A stretch of DNA of 64,000 bases. It comes from Sphingopyxis soli (GTDB lineage: Bacteria; Pseudomonadota; Alphaproteobacteria; Sphingomonadales; Sphingomonadaceae). The DNA is taken from contig NZ_JAFMTR010000042.1 in the NCBI RefSeq assembly GCF_018682675.1, positions 1 through 64,000 on the forward strand, in the 5' to 3' direction. Numbering within the stretch: the first letter of the stretch is position 1; each line of letters starts with the position of its first letter. The position numbers were made by a program, and so were the translations under genes. This document shows, in pieces, positions 1-7,924 of this stretch. A model generated the notes under the pieces. It searched no databases and was not told the DNA's origin. It was given only the letters and a program-made list of their open reading frames with translations.

Positions 1-1149
1 GCCGATCAGGATCGACCCGGTGGCGCCGATCGGGTGGCCGAGCGCCATCGCGCCGCCGTTGATGTTGACCTTTTCGCGGTCGAGGTCGAGGTCGCGGATG
101 AACTTTTCGGCGACAACGGCGAACGCCTCGTTGATTTCCCAGACGTCGATATCGCCCTTCGTCAGACCCGCCTTTGCGAGCACCTTCTTGGCTGCCGGGA
201 CCGGCGCATTGAGCATCAGCGTCGGGTCGTCGCCGATATTGGCATAGGCAACGATCCGCGCGCGGGGTTTCAGCCCGTTCTTTTCGGCATAATCCTTCGA
301 CGTGAGCAGCACCGCCGCCGCACCGTCGACGACGCCCGACGAATTGCCCGCATGATGGAAATGCTGGATGTCGACATCGGGATAGCGTCGGTTGATCTGC
401 TTGCGAAAGGTCACGCCGCCGCCGAGGTCGAAGTCGGCGAGCGCTGCGAAGCTGGGCTTGAGCGCGGCCAGTCCTTCGGCGGTCGTTTCGGGACGCGGGA
501 ACTCCTCGTGGTCGAGCGCGACGCTGCCGTCGGGATTGAGCACCGGCACGACCGACTTGGCGAAGCGGCCCTCCTTGATGGCGCGGTCGGCGCGCTGCTG
601 GCTGACGAGCGCGAGCGCGTCGAGGTCCTCGCGGCTGATACCTTCGATCGTCGCGATCGCGTCGCCGCACACGCCCTGGTTCGACTGCGGATGCAGGGCG
701 TCGAGCGCTTCGTGACCCGATCCCATCATGCGCGGCGGTAGCCCGGCGTTCGCCTGTTCGGCCGCATAAGCAGCGGTGTAGCTCATCATTTCGGTGCCGC
801 CCGCGATAACACAGTCTTCCATGCCGCTCATCACGCTGGCTGCGGCGAAGTTCACCGCGCTGATTCCGCCGCCGCAGAAGCGGTCGAGCGTGGTGCCGCT
901 CGCCTTGATGTCATAACCCGCCGACAGCGCGGCCATGCGGCCAAGGTCGCCGCCCTGCTTGCCGTTCTGCGACGAGGTCGACCAGACGATGTCGTCGACC
1001 GTCGCGGTATCGAGATTGTTGCGGTCGCGAATCGCGGCGAGCACGGTCGCGGCGAGATGCTGGGGATGCAGATGCGAAAGCGCGCCCTTGCCGGGCTTGC
1101 CGATCCCGCGCGGGGTGCGGACGGCGTCGATGATGTAGGCGTCTGCCAT
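1..1149 (-). CDS. Acetyl-CoA C-acyltransferase (thiolase), 3' end missing
   Basis: Degradative-type thiolase that splits 3-ketoacyl-CoA with CoA in beta-oxidation. The reading frame starts with ATG at 1149 (MADAYIIDAVRTPRG) and stays open to the window edge: 383 residues are visible of a family length near 390-400. Visible hallmarks are the nucleophilic Cys92 in DRFCGGGISAVN, the NEAFA motif, and GGAMALGHPIGATG near the end; the final CxG catalytic loop lies outside the window. It is the last visible gene of a leftward run (two acyl-CoA dehydrogenases, an SDR, this thiolase), so it probably performs the last step of that pathway. The thiolase call is sure; the natural substrate is unknown. 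Confidence 0.93.
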   Translation of the reverse strand, partial: MADAYIIDAVRTPRGIGKPGKGALSHLHPQHLAATVLAAIRDRNNLDTATVDDIVWSTSSQNGKQGGDLGRMAALSAGYDIKASGTTLDRFCGGGISAVNFAAASVMSGMEDCVIAGGTEMMSYTAAYAAEQANAGLPPRMMGSGHEALDALHPQSNQGVCGDAIATIEGISREDLDALALVSQQRADRAIKEGRFAKSVVPVLNPDGSVALDHEEFPRPETTAEGLAALKPSFAALADFDLGGGVTFRKQINRRYPDVDIQHFHHAGNSSGVVDGAAAVLLTSKDYAEKNGLKPRARIVAYANIGDDPTLMLNAPVPAAKKVLAKAGLTKGDIDVWEINEAFAVVAEKFIRDLDLDREKVNINGGAMALGHPIGATGSILIG

Positions 1150-1214
1150 GGGGAGTTCCTTTCTTGGGTAATTATCCGGGTCGTCAGGGGATCGAAGCGG
1201 CGTTGTCGGCGTGA

Positions 1215-1997
1215 TCAGCGGGGCGCCATGCGGATCGCGCCGTCGAGGCGGACGGCCTGGCCGTTGAAATAGCTGTTGCGCGCCATCTCCATCGCTAGGC
1301 TGGCATATTCGCTCGCCTTGCCCAGCCGCTTGGGGAAGGGGACCGACGCCTCCAGGCTTTCCTTGACCTTCGGGTTCATGTTGCCGAGCAGCGGCGTTTC
1401 GAACACGCCGGGCATGATCGAATTGACCCGGATGCCAAGGTCCATCAGGTCGCGCGCCATCGGCAGGACGAGCCCGTTCACGCCCGCCTTGGCCGAGCCA
1501 TAGATCACCTGTCCGATCTGCGCATCCTGCGCGGCGACCGAGGCGGTGAAGATGATCACACCGCGCTCGCCGTCCTCGAGCTCGGGCAGCCCCGCCATGC
1601 CTTCGGCGGCGATCGAGCCGATGCGGTAGCTCGCGGTCAGGATGCCCGCGACGCCATAGGCATAATCCTCGGTCGGGGTGCGGCGGAACTTGCCGCTTTC
1701 CTTGTCATAGGCGAGCGTTTTGCCGCGACGCGATGTCATCGCGCAGTGAACGCAGATGCGCTCCTGCCCATGCGCCGCGCGGGCCTTGGCATAGCCGTCG
1801 AGTACCGACTGCTCGTCGGTGATGTCGACATGGACGAACAGCCCGCCGATCGCCTTCGCGACCTCTTCGCCGAGCGCATCGTTGATGTCGAAGATCGCGA
1901 CCTTCACACCCGCCGCGGCCAGTGCTTCGGCGGTCGCACGGCCGAGACCCGAGGCGCCGCCGGTTACAACTGCTGCGGTCGAGGAATCGATAATCAT
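1215..1997 (-). CDS. SDR-family dehydrogenase, likely 3-hydroxyacyl-CoA dehydrogenase type
   Basis: Short-chain dehydrogenase/reductase of 260 residues. The N-terminal nucleotide-binding motif TGGASGLG is at residues 12-19, and the catalytic Ser153, Tyr166 and Lys170 (YGSAK) are present. The usual NNAG motif is replaced by VHCAMTS, as in the type-II 3-hydroxyacyl-CoA dehydrogenase (HSD17B10-like) subgroup, where VHCAG is common. ATG at 1997 starts directly before the first beta strand (MIIDSSTAAVVTGG); a longer open frame upstream lacks SDR-like sequence and overlaps the neighbouring gene. Position between acyl-CoA dehydrogenases and a thiolase supports oxidation of 3-hydroxyacyl-CoA, by inference only. 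Confidence 0.85.
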   Translation of the reverse strand: MIIDSSTAAVVTGGASGLGRATAEALAAAGVKVAIFDINDALGEEVAKAIGGLFVHVDITDEQSVLDGYAKARAAHGQERICVHCAMTSRRGKTLAYDKESGKFRRTPTEDYAYGVAGILTASYRIGSIAAEGMAGLPELEDGERGVIIFTASVAAQDAQIGQVIYGSAKAGVNGLVLPMARDLMDLGIRVNSIMPGVFETPLLGNMNPKVKESLEASVPFPKRLGKASEYASLAMEMARNSYFNGQAVRLDGAIRMAPR

Positions 1998-2010
1998 GAT
2001 GCAGGCTCCT

Positions 2011-3216
2011 TCAGGCCGGAATCTGGTTGAACGGTATGCCCTTGTCGGGGCGATGGTCCTGCGGCAGGCCAAGAATGCGTTCGGCGATGGTATTGAGCAA
2101 AGTCTCGTCCGACCCGCCCGCGATGCGCCCGGTCGGCGCGTTGATCCAGCTCGACGCCCAGTCGTCCTTCGGCGAGGCATGTTCGTCGAACGGGAAGGCG
2201 TCGGTGCCCTGAAGGTCGAGCGCGAGCTCGGACAGCTTCTGGCGCGACCGCACCGCGACGAGCTTGTTGAGCGAGCCTTCGGGGCCGGGGGTCATTCCCG
2301 CCTGCATCATCAGCCGCGCGCGGCGGTTGATCGAGTCGAGCCCCGCGCGCATCGCATAGTTGCGCGCGATCTGCTGGCGGATGCGGCCATCCTCGATCGC
2401 GGGCTTGCCGTTGATCTTCACATCTTTGGCGAGGTCGACGAACAGGTCGAGGTGCGGACCGAAACCGGCGCTGTCGGTGGCGACATAACGCTCGATCATC
2501 AGCGTGGTGAGTGCAACCGCGAAGCCGCCACCCACCGGCGACATGCGGTGATCGTCGCTGATTTTCACATCGTCGAAGAAGACTTCGTTGACGTGGCTGT
2601 CGCCGCCCGCGAGCTTGATCGGGCGCACGGTGACGCCGGGCGCTTTCATGTCGACCCAAAAATAGGTGAGGCCCTTGTGCTTCGCGACCGTGGGATCGGT
2701 GCGCACGACGATGACGCCATAGTCCGAATATTGGGCCCAACTGGTCCAGACCTTCTGACCGTTGATCTTCCAGCCATTGCCGTCGGGTTCGGCGCGCGTG
2801 CGGAGGCCCGCAAGGTCGGTGCCGCCCGACGGCTCCGAAAAGAGCTGGCACCAGATTTCCTCGCCCTTCAGCGCCTTGACAACGCGCTCCTTCACGAACT
2901 CCCGGTCCGAACCGAACTGCATCAGGACGGGAACCGGCATCCCCAGCGAGATGCCGAAATAGACGTTGGGGAAGCCATGCTTCATTTCCTCCCCTTCGAA
3001 GGTGATCTTCTCGATATGGCCGAGCCCTTGGCCGCCATATTCGGTCGGCCAGTTGATGCCTGCGAAGCCCGCATCGAATTTGGCCTTCTGATAGCGGCGG
3101 CCGAGCGCGAGATCCTCTTCGACGCTCAACCCCTTGCGCGCCGCCTTGCCGAAGGCGGGCACCATCGATTCGCACCACGCCGCGACTTTCGCGCGGAAGG
3201 CTTCAAGATCGCTCAT
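2011..3216 (-). CDS. Acyl-CoA dehydrogenase, large subunit-type (401 aa)
   Basis: FAD-dependent acyl-CoA dehydrogenase of the FadE type that introduces the alpha-beta double bond. N-terminal helical domain, central beta domain with WCQLFSEPSGGTDLAGL and KVWTSWAQ, and a C-terminal helical domain ending in GGSDETLLNTIAERILGLP. This C-terminal signature is typical of dehydrogenases encoded as adjacent pairs in steroid or alicyclic acid clusters. Its start codon overlaps the stop of the upstream 364-residue dehydrogenase by 4 bp (ATGA), so the two are translationally coupled and may form a heteromer. Substrate unknown. Confidence 0.9.
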   Translation of the reverse strand: MSDLEAFRAKVAAWCESMVPAFGKAARKGLSVEEDLALGRRYQKAKFDAGFAGINWPTEYGGQGLGHIEKITFEGEEMKHGFPNVYFGISLGMPVPVLMQFGSDREFVKERVVKALKGEEIWCQLFSEPSGGTDLAGLRTRAEPDGNGWKINGQKVWTSWAQYSDYGVIVVRTDPTVAKHKGLTYFWVDMKAPGVTVRPIKLAGGDSHVNEVFFDDVKISDDHRMSPVGGGFAVALTTLMIERYVATDSAGFGPHLDLFVDLAKDVKINGKPAIEDGRIRQQIARNYAMRAGLDSINRRARLMMQAGMTPGPEGSLNKLVAVRSRQKLSELALDLQGTDAFPFDEHASPKDDWASSWINAPTGRIAGGSDETLLNTIAERILGLPQDHRPDKGIPFNQIPA

Positions 3217-4307
3217 GCGGCTTCTCCTGCCAGGCGGTCGACGAGTATATCTTCCCAGAAGAGGCTGTTTCCCTGTTCGAGAGCGAGGCTGCGCGAACGG
3301 CGCATGTGAAGGTGCAGCCCGATCTCCCAGGTGACCCCGATGCCGCCATGGATCTGCACGCAGTCGCGCGCGGCCGTGTCATAGGCTTCGGTCGCCGAAA
3401 GGCGCGCCGCGGCTGCGGCCGTGATGAAGTCGGCCTGATCCGCGCGTGCTGCCGCATGAATGCAGTTCGCGCGGGCGAGCTCGACGAGCCCGTAGAGTTC
3501 GGCGATGCGATGCTTGATCGACTGGAAGGCGCCGATCGGCTGCCCGAACGCCTTGCGCGTCACGGCATAATCGCGGGCGATTTCCATCAAGGCCTCGGCG
3601 CCGCCGGTCTGTTCGTGCGCGGTGACGACGGCCTGCAGCGCCAGAATTTGAAGCGCTGCGCCGTGTGCCGCCGGACCCGTGGCGATCACCTCGGCAGGCG
3701 TCCCGGCGAAGCGGAGGTCGGCGATCAGGCGGCTGTTGTCAAAGCTGTCGATCGCCGATCGTTCGACCCCGGCGAGATCGACGAGCGCGAGGACCGGCGT
3801 GCCGGCCTCGTCGGCGAGAACGATGGCGACATCGGCGGCCAGCCCCGCAGTGACGCTTCTCGCGCGCCCCTCGATATGGCCGCTTGCACAGGTGAGGTCC
3901 GGCCGGGCGGGAAGCGGGTCGGCGCCGGCGGCGAAGGCGACCGCGCCGATGGCTTCGCCGCTGGCGAGGCCAGGCAGCCAGCGCTGCTTCTGCGCATCGG
4001 TGCCCAGGAGCTCGATTGCTTTCGCGGCGCCGAAACCCGAGGTCAGAAAGGGAGCGCCGCTCAGCGAGCGTCCGGCCTGATGCGCGATCAGTCCGAGTTC
4101 GACGAGGCCGAGGTCGAGACCGCCATAGGCTTCGGGAAGGGCAAGGGCGGTCCAGCCCTGTTCCTTCGCCGTCGTCCAGAAGCCCTCGTGGTAACGACCG
4201 CTGGTCTCCAGCAGCGGCAGCAGGTCGTCCTTGCTGATCCGCGCTTCGAGAACGCGGCGGGACTCGGTCGCGATCGCCTGCTGCCCTTCATCGTGCAATA
4301 TCGACAT
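3213..4307 (-). CDS. Acyl-CoA dehydrogenase, short partner subunit (364 aa)
   Basis: Second acyl-CoA dehydrogenase and first gene of the leftward operon. It is shorter than a typical homotetrameric dehydrogenase (about 380-400 residues). It keeps the C-terminal motif CVQIHGGIGVTWEIGLHLHMRR found in the smaller member of paired dehydrogenases. A 4-bp overlap with the downstream 401-residue dehydrogenase suggests equimolar production. Established precedent: heterotetrameric FadE pairs in cholesterol side-chain degradation have this arrangement; assignment of this pair to such a complex is inference. A 16-bp palindrome about 50 bp upstream of the ATG is a likely operator. Confidence 0.88.
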   Translation of the reverse strand: MSILHDEGQQAIATESRRVLEARISKDDLLPLLETSGRYHEGFWTTAKEQGWTALALPEAYGGLDLGLVELGLIAHQAGRSLSGAPFLTSGFGAAKAIELLGTDAQKQRWLPGLASGEAIGAVAFAAGADPLPARPDLTCASGHIEGRARSVTAGLAADVAIVLADEAGTPVLALVDLAGVERSAIDSFDNSRLIADLRFAGTPAEVIATGPAAHGAALQILALQAVVTAHEQTGGAEALMEIARDYAVTRKAFGQPIGAFQSIKHRIAELYGLVELARANCIHAAARADQADFITAAAAARLSATEAYDTAARDCVQIHGGIGVTWEIGLHLHMRRSRSLALEQGNSLFWEDILVDRLAGEAA

Positions 4308-4353
4308 CGGCCCGATTCCTCACCCTGGTCTGTTTGCACCCATCATCTGTACG

Positions 4354-4369
4354 TTAACGTAAACGTCAA
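4354..4369. promoter_or_regulatory. Palindromic operator-like site A
   Basis: 16-bp near-palindrome (TTAACGTAAACGTCAA) 46 bp upstream of the first gene of the leftward dehydrogenase operon. A second, degenerate copy follows at 4375-4389 (TTGACGTTACGTTCA). It matches sites at 5654-5669 and 30234-30249; the last lies in front of a MerR-type regulator gene. Predicted binding site of that MerR protein. Confidence 0.6.
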
Positions 4370-4430
4370 GTCTTTTGACGTTACGTTCAGGGCGCAGAAG
4401 AACATTCCGCGCCCACGAATGTCGCGGCGC

Positions 4431-5612
4431 TCAGGCTTGGGCGGTCTTCCAGTCGCGTTTGATCTTCTTGGCGAGGCTCCATTTGTGGACCTCGGTCGGG
4501 CCGTCGTAGATGCGGAAGGCGCGGACCTCGCGGAACACCTGTTCGACGATCGTCTTGTCGGTCACGCCGGTTCCGCCCATGACCTGGACGCAGCGGTCGG
4601 CGATGCGCATCAGCGCCTCCGACACCGCGACCTTGGCCATCGAGCTTTCGACGGTACCGAGCGATCCGGTGTCGAGGACGGCCGCGCACCAGTCGATCAT
4701 CAGTTCGGCCTGTTTCAGATCGATCATATTCTCGGCGAGCATGAAGCCGACGCCCTCATGCTCGATCAGCGGCTTGCCGAAGGCCTCGCGGCGATTGGCA
4801 TAGTCGGTCGCGATTTCGTGTGCGCGGATGCACGCGCCCAGCCAGCGCATGCAGTGCGAAAGGCGTGCGGGGGAGAGACGAACCTGTGCATAGCGGAAGC
4901 CTTCGCCCGCCTGGCCGAGCATCTGGTCCGCGGGAATGCGCAGATTGTCGATCGTCAGCGTCGCATGGCCGCCGGGCATCGAGCTGTCGATCGTGTTGGG
5001 CACCTCGTCGATGCGAATCGCGGGGTCGGGCAGGTCGACCAGGAACATGCATGCCCCCTGTTCGGCCTTCGCCATGATGATGCCGACCCGTGCGCCCTGT
5101 GCGCCGGTGATGAAGGTCTTGCGACCGCTCACGACCCAGTGATTGCCGTCGGGGTGGCAGGTCGTTTTCATCATCGACGGGTCGGAGCCCGCGCCGCCCT
5201 CGTCGGCGGGTTCGGTCATGAAAAAGGCCGACCGCACCCGGCCGTCGACCATCGGCTTGAGGAAGCGCTCCTTGAGTTCGGGGCTTCCTTCCTTGCCGAG
5301 CAGATACATATTGCCCTCGTCGGGCGCCATCGTGTTGCAGGCGAGCGGGCCGAGCGGCGACAGGCCGCTTTTGATCAGCACCACGGCGGTCTCGCGCTGG
5401 TTGAGGTGGCTGCCGTCTTGCAGGATGTGCGGCGTCAGCACGCCCGCGGCGCGTGCCTGCTCGCGCATTTCCATGACCAGCTCGTCGGTCGGCGCGCCAT
5501 GATGGTCGCGGCGGGGATCGCGTTCATAGGGGATGACGGTCTCCCGGACGAAAGTCTCGACCTTTGCGGCAATCGCCAGCGCCCGATCCGATATGCCCTC
5601 GTTCGTCGTCAT
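4431..5612 (-). CDS. Acyl-CoA dehydrogenase, ACAD10/11-like (393 aa)
   Basis: Third acyl-CoA dehydrogenase of the region, of the ACAD10/ACAD11-like branch: FFMTEPADEGGAGSDPS in the beta domain, VMGGTGVTDKTIVEQVFRE, and RIYDGPTEVHKWSLAK carrying the probable catalytic Glu at the C-terminus. ATG at 5612 is chosen because GGAGGG lies 7-8 bases upstream; a GTG five codons earlier would bury that ribosome site. It is transcribed leftward as a single gene ending just before the promoter of the next operon, and divergently from the flavoprotein gene at 5731. Site B lies between the two starts, so both are probably co-regulated. Confidence 0.9.
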   Translation of the reverse strand: MTTNEGISDRALAIAAKVETFVRETVIPYERDPRRDHHGAPTDELVMEMREQARAAGVLTPHILQDGSHLNQRETAVVLIKSGLSPLGPLACNTMAPDEGNMYLLGKEGSPELKERFLKPMVDGRVRSAFFMTEPADEGGAGSDPSMMKTTCHPDGNHWVVSGRKTFITGAQGARVGIIMAKAEQGACMFLVDLPDPAIRIDEVPNTIDSSMPGGHATLTIDNLRIPADQMLGQAGEGFRYAQVRLSPARLSHCMRWLGACIRAHEIATDYANRREAFGKPLIEHEGVGFMLAENMIDLKQAELMIDWCAAVLDTGSLGTVESSMAKVAVSEALMRIADRCVQVMGGTGVTDKTIVEQVFREVRAFRIYDGPTEVHKWSLAKKIKRDWKTAQA

Positions 5613-5653
5613 CCCGATTCCCTCCACGCTTCTGCAAATCGCTCAACCCGACG

Positions 5654-5669
5654 TTGACGTAAGCGTCAA
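5654..5669. promoter_or_regulatory. Palindromic operator-like site B in divergent promoter
   Basis: 16-bp palindrome TTGACGTAAGCGTCAA between the divergent genes starting at 5612 (-) and 5731 (+). It shares the TTGACGT half-site with site A and with the site before the MerR gene at 30270. Predicted MerR-family operator. Confidence 0.6.
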
Positions 5670-5730
5670 GTTAATTCATGTGCAAAGACGACGGTGCCGT
5701 AAGGGCAATAAAATCAGGGAAGGATGGGGC

Positions 5731-6711
5731 ATGGCTTTCAAGACGCGTATCACCGAGATGCTGGGCATCGAACATCCGATCGTTCAGGGCGGGATGCAGA
5801 GCGTCGGCTATGCCGAGCTTGCGAGTGCGGTGTCGAACGCGGGCGGCCTCGGCATCCTGACCGCGCTGACCCAGCCGTCTCCCGACGCCCTGCGCGCCGA
5901 GATCGAGCGCTGCCGCGCGATGACCGGCAAGCCCTTCGGCGTGAACATGACGGTGTTTCCGACGATCAACGCGCCCGATTACAAAGCCTATGCGCAGGCG
6001 ATCATCGACGGCGGGGTGAAGATCGTCGAAACCGCGGGAACGCAGGCGGTGCGGGAGATCTGGGAGATGCTGAAGCCCCATGGCGTCACCATTCTCCACA
6101 AATGCACGGCGGTCCGTCACGCCCTGTCGGCGGAGAAGGCGGGGTGCGATATCATCTCGATCGACGGTTTCGAATGCGCCGGCCATCCGGGCGAGGACGA
6201 TATTCCCGGCCTGATCCTGATCCCGGCCGCCGCCGACAAGGTCAAGATTCCGATGCTCGCCTCGGGCGGCTTCGGCGACGGGCGCGGCCTCGTCGCCGCA
6301 CTCAGTCTCGGCGCCGAGGGCATCAATATGGGCACGCGTTTCTGCGCGACCGTCGAGGCGCCGATCCACGACAATGTGAAACAGGCCTATATCGAGAATG
6401 ACGAGCGCGGCAGCTTCCTGATCTTTCGCAACTTCAAGAACACCGCGCGCGTCGGTCGCAGCCCGGTCAGCGAAGAGGTCGCGCGCCGTCTCGCCAATCC
6501 CGATGCGCAGTTCAGCGACGTGCAGGAGCTGGTGTCGGGCGCCGCGGGGCGCGAACTGCTCCAGACCGGCGACCTGTCGAAGGGCGTGTTCTGGGCCGGG
6601 ATGGTGCAGGGGCTGATCCACGATATCCCGACCTGTCAGCAACTGATCGACCGGATCATCGGCGACGCCGAAGCGATCATCGACCGGCGGCTTGCCGGTT
6701 TCAGGAACTGA
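5731..6711 (+). CDS. Nitronate monooxygenase / FabK-like flavin oxidoreductase
   Basis: FMN-dependent TIM-barrel protein of the nitronate monooxygenase (2-nitropropane dioxygenase) family, 326 residues. Visible: IEHPIVQGGMQSVGYAELA at the N-terminus, NAGGLGILTA, GFECAGHPGEDD around the active-site histidine, and the phosphate-binding ASGGFGDGRG / GAEGINMGTRF segment. ATG at 5731 follows a purine-rich ribosome site (GGAAGGATGGGG). Members act as nitronate oxidases, as NADH:quinone reductases, or as enoyl reductases. They recur in lipid and steroid catabolic clusters without a settled role, so the reaction here is unknown. It heads a rightward transcript with the fusion protein downstream, controlled from the promoter carrying site B. 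Confidence 0.85.
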   Translation: MAFKTRITEMLGIEHPIVQGGMQSVGYAELASAVSNAGGLGILTALTQPSPDALRAEIERCRAMTGKPFGVNMTVFPTINAPDYKAYAQAIIDGGVKIVETAGTQAVREIWEMLKPHGVTILHKCTAVRHALSAEKAGCDIISIDGFECAGHPGEDDIPGLILIPAAADKVKIPMLASGGFGDGRGLVAALSLGAEGINMGTRFCATVEAPIHDNVKQAYIENDERGSFLIFRNFKNTARVGRSPVSEEVARRLANPDAQFSDVQELVSGAAGRELLQTGDLSKGVFWAGMVQGLIHDIPTCQQLIDRIIGDAEAIIDRRLAGFRN

Positions 6712-6820
6712 CGCCCGCCGATCCTCGCGCTCCGTCCTTGCGGTCGGCCAACGGGTGCCGCTATGCTGGCAGGGTCCAACCTGCCGGCCCGTTCACCCGC
6801 CGGCCCGTCGAGGGGGCTGC

Positions 6821-7909
6821 TTGGCTATCATCGAATATAAGGGATTTGGCGGCTTTCGTCTGTCCGTCGATGTTCTGGGCGACGAGAATGATCCCGCTGT
6901 TCTGCTGCTCCCCGAACCGGGGCAGGGGCGCGAGGTCTGGCGCGCGGCAGCCGAAGCGCTGGTGCTGTCGGGGCGGCGCGTCGTCAATGTCGAGCCGCGC
7001 GCCCGTGCAGCGGAAGTCGGCGATATCGCTGCGCATGTCGAGGATCTGCGCGCTATCCTGGCGCAGATGGGATCGCGCCCCGTCGTCGCGACCGCCCGGC
7101 GCGGCGGATGGGTCGCCACGCAGGCGCTGGCTCCCGATGGCGCGCATCTCGCGGCGGGATTGATTCTGGTCGACATGCCGGTCAGCGATGAGGCGGTCGC
7201 GTCGGCGCCGCGCCTCGCGCTTCCGACGCTGGTCGTTCGCGGCGGCTTTTCGCCCGCCGAATGCACCGCGGCGAGTGACGCCTTCGCCGCGGCGCTTCCG
7301 ATCGGCGAAAGCGCCGATATCGAGGACAGAGACCTGGCGTTTGCGGTCGACCGCAACGAGGCGCTGCTCGGCCAGCTGCTCGAATTTCTCGAGCGGCGCC
7401 AGCCGCGCGAGGCGATGGAGTTCAAGGCCGGATCGGACCCGCGCACGCTGCGCGATGCGATGGGCTGTTTCGCCACCGGCATCACGATCGTCACCGCGCT
7501 CGACGCGTCGGGGGCACCGGCGGGACTGACGGCGAACAGTTTCACCTCGGTGTCGCTCGACCCGCCGCTGCTGCTCGTCTGCATCGCCAATACCTCAGGG
7601 ACCGCGCCGATCCTGCGCGACGCGGTACATTTCGGCGTCAACGTCCTCCAGATCGGGCAGCAACCGGCGTCGAACCGTTTCGCGTCGAGGGGCGGGGACC
7701 GCTTCGCCAACCTGCCATGGGCGCCGGGCGAGACCGGCGTGCCGTTGCTCGGCGGCTCGCTCGTTTCGTTCGAATGCCAGCGCGAGTCGCTGCATGAAGC
7801 GGGCGACCATTTTATCCTCGTCGGGCGGGTGGTGCGCGCGCAGTTCGAGCCGCACCGCGACCCGTTGCTCTATTTTCGCGGCAAGTACCGGCGGCTCCAT
7901 TTCGCCTGA
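6821..7909 (+). CDS. Degenerate alpha/beta-hydrolase domain fused to a flavin reductase domain
   Basis: 362-residue two-domain protein starting with TTG at 6821, preceded by AGGGGG at good spacing. Residues about 1-190 resemble an alpha/beta hydrolase (PAVLLLPEPGQGREVWRAAA, then a final helix LGQLLEFLERR). The nucleophile elbow is TARRGGWVA (91-99) with no serine, and the region expected to hold the catalytic histidine reads EDRDLAFAVDRN, so the domain looks catalytically dead. Residues about 196-362 are a complete FMN-binding flavin reductase (MGCFATGITIVTA, LTANSFTSVSLDPPLLLV, FGVNVL). The reductase part probably supplies reduced flavin to a monooxygenase; the role of the dead hydrolase part is unknown. 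Confidence 0.78.
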   Translation: MAIIEYKGFGGFRLSVDVLGDENDPAVLLLPEPGQGREVWRAAAEALVLSGRRVVNVEPRARAAEVGDIAAHVEDLRAILAQMGSRPVVATARRGGWVATQALAPDGAHLAAGLILVDMPVSDEAVASAPRLALPTLVVRGGFSPAECTAASDAFAAALPIGESADIEDRDLAFAVDRNEALLGQLLEFLERRQPREAMEFKAGSDPRTLRDAMGCFATGITIVTALDASGAPAGLTANSFTSVSLDPPLLLVCIANTSGTAPILRDAVHFGVNVLQIGQQPASNRFASRGGDRFANLPWAPGETGVPLLGGSLVSFECQRESLHEAGDHFILVGRVVRAQFEPHRDPLLYFRGKYRRLHFA

Positions 7910-7924
7910 CCGGAAAGTTTTCGA

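Noticed and set aside
3306-5657. A 783-codon open frame on the plus strand
   Set aside because: Antisense to two acyl-CoA dehydrogenases and their promoter; no domain.
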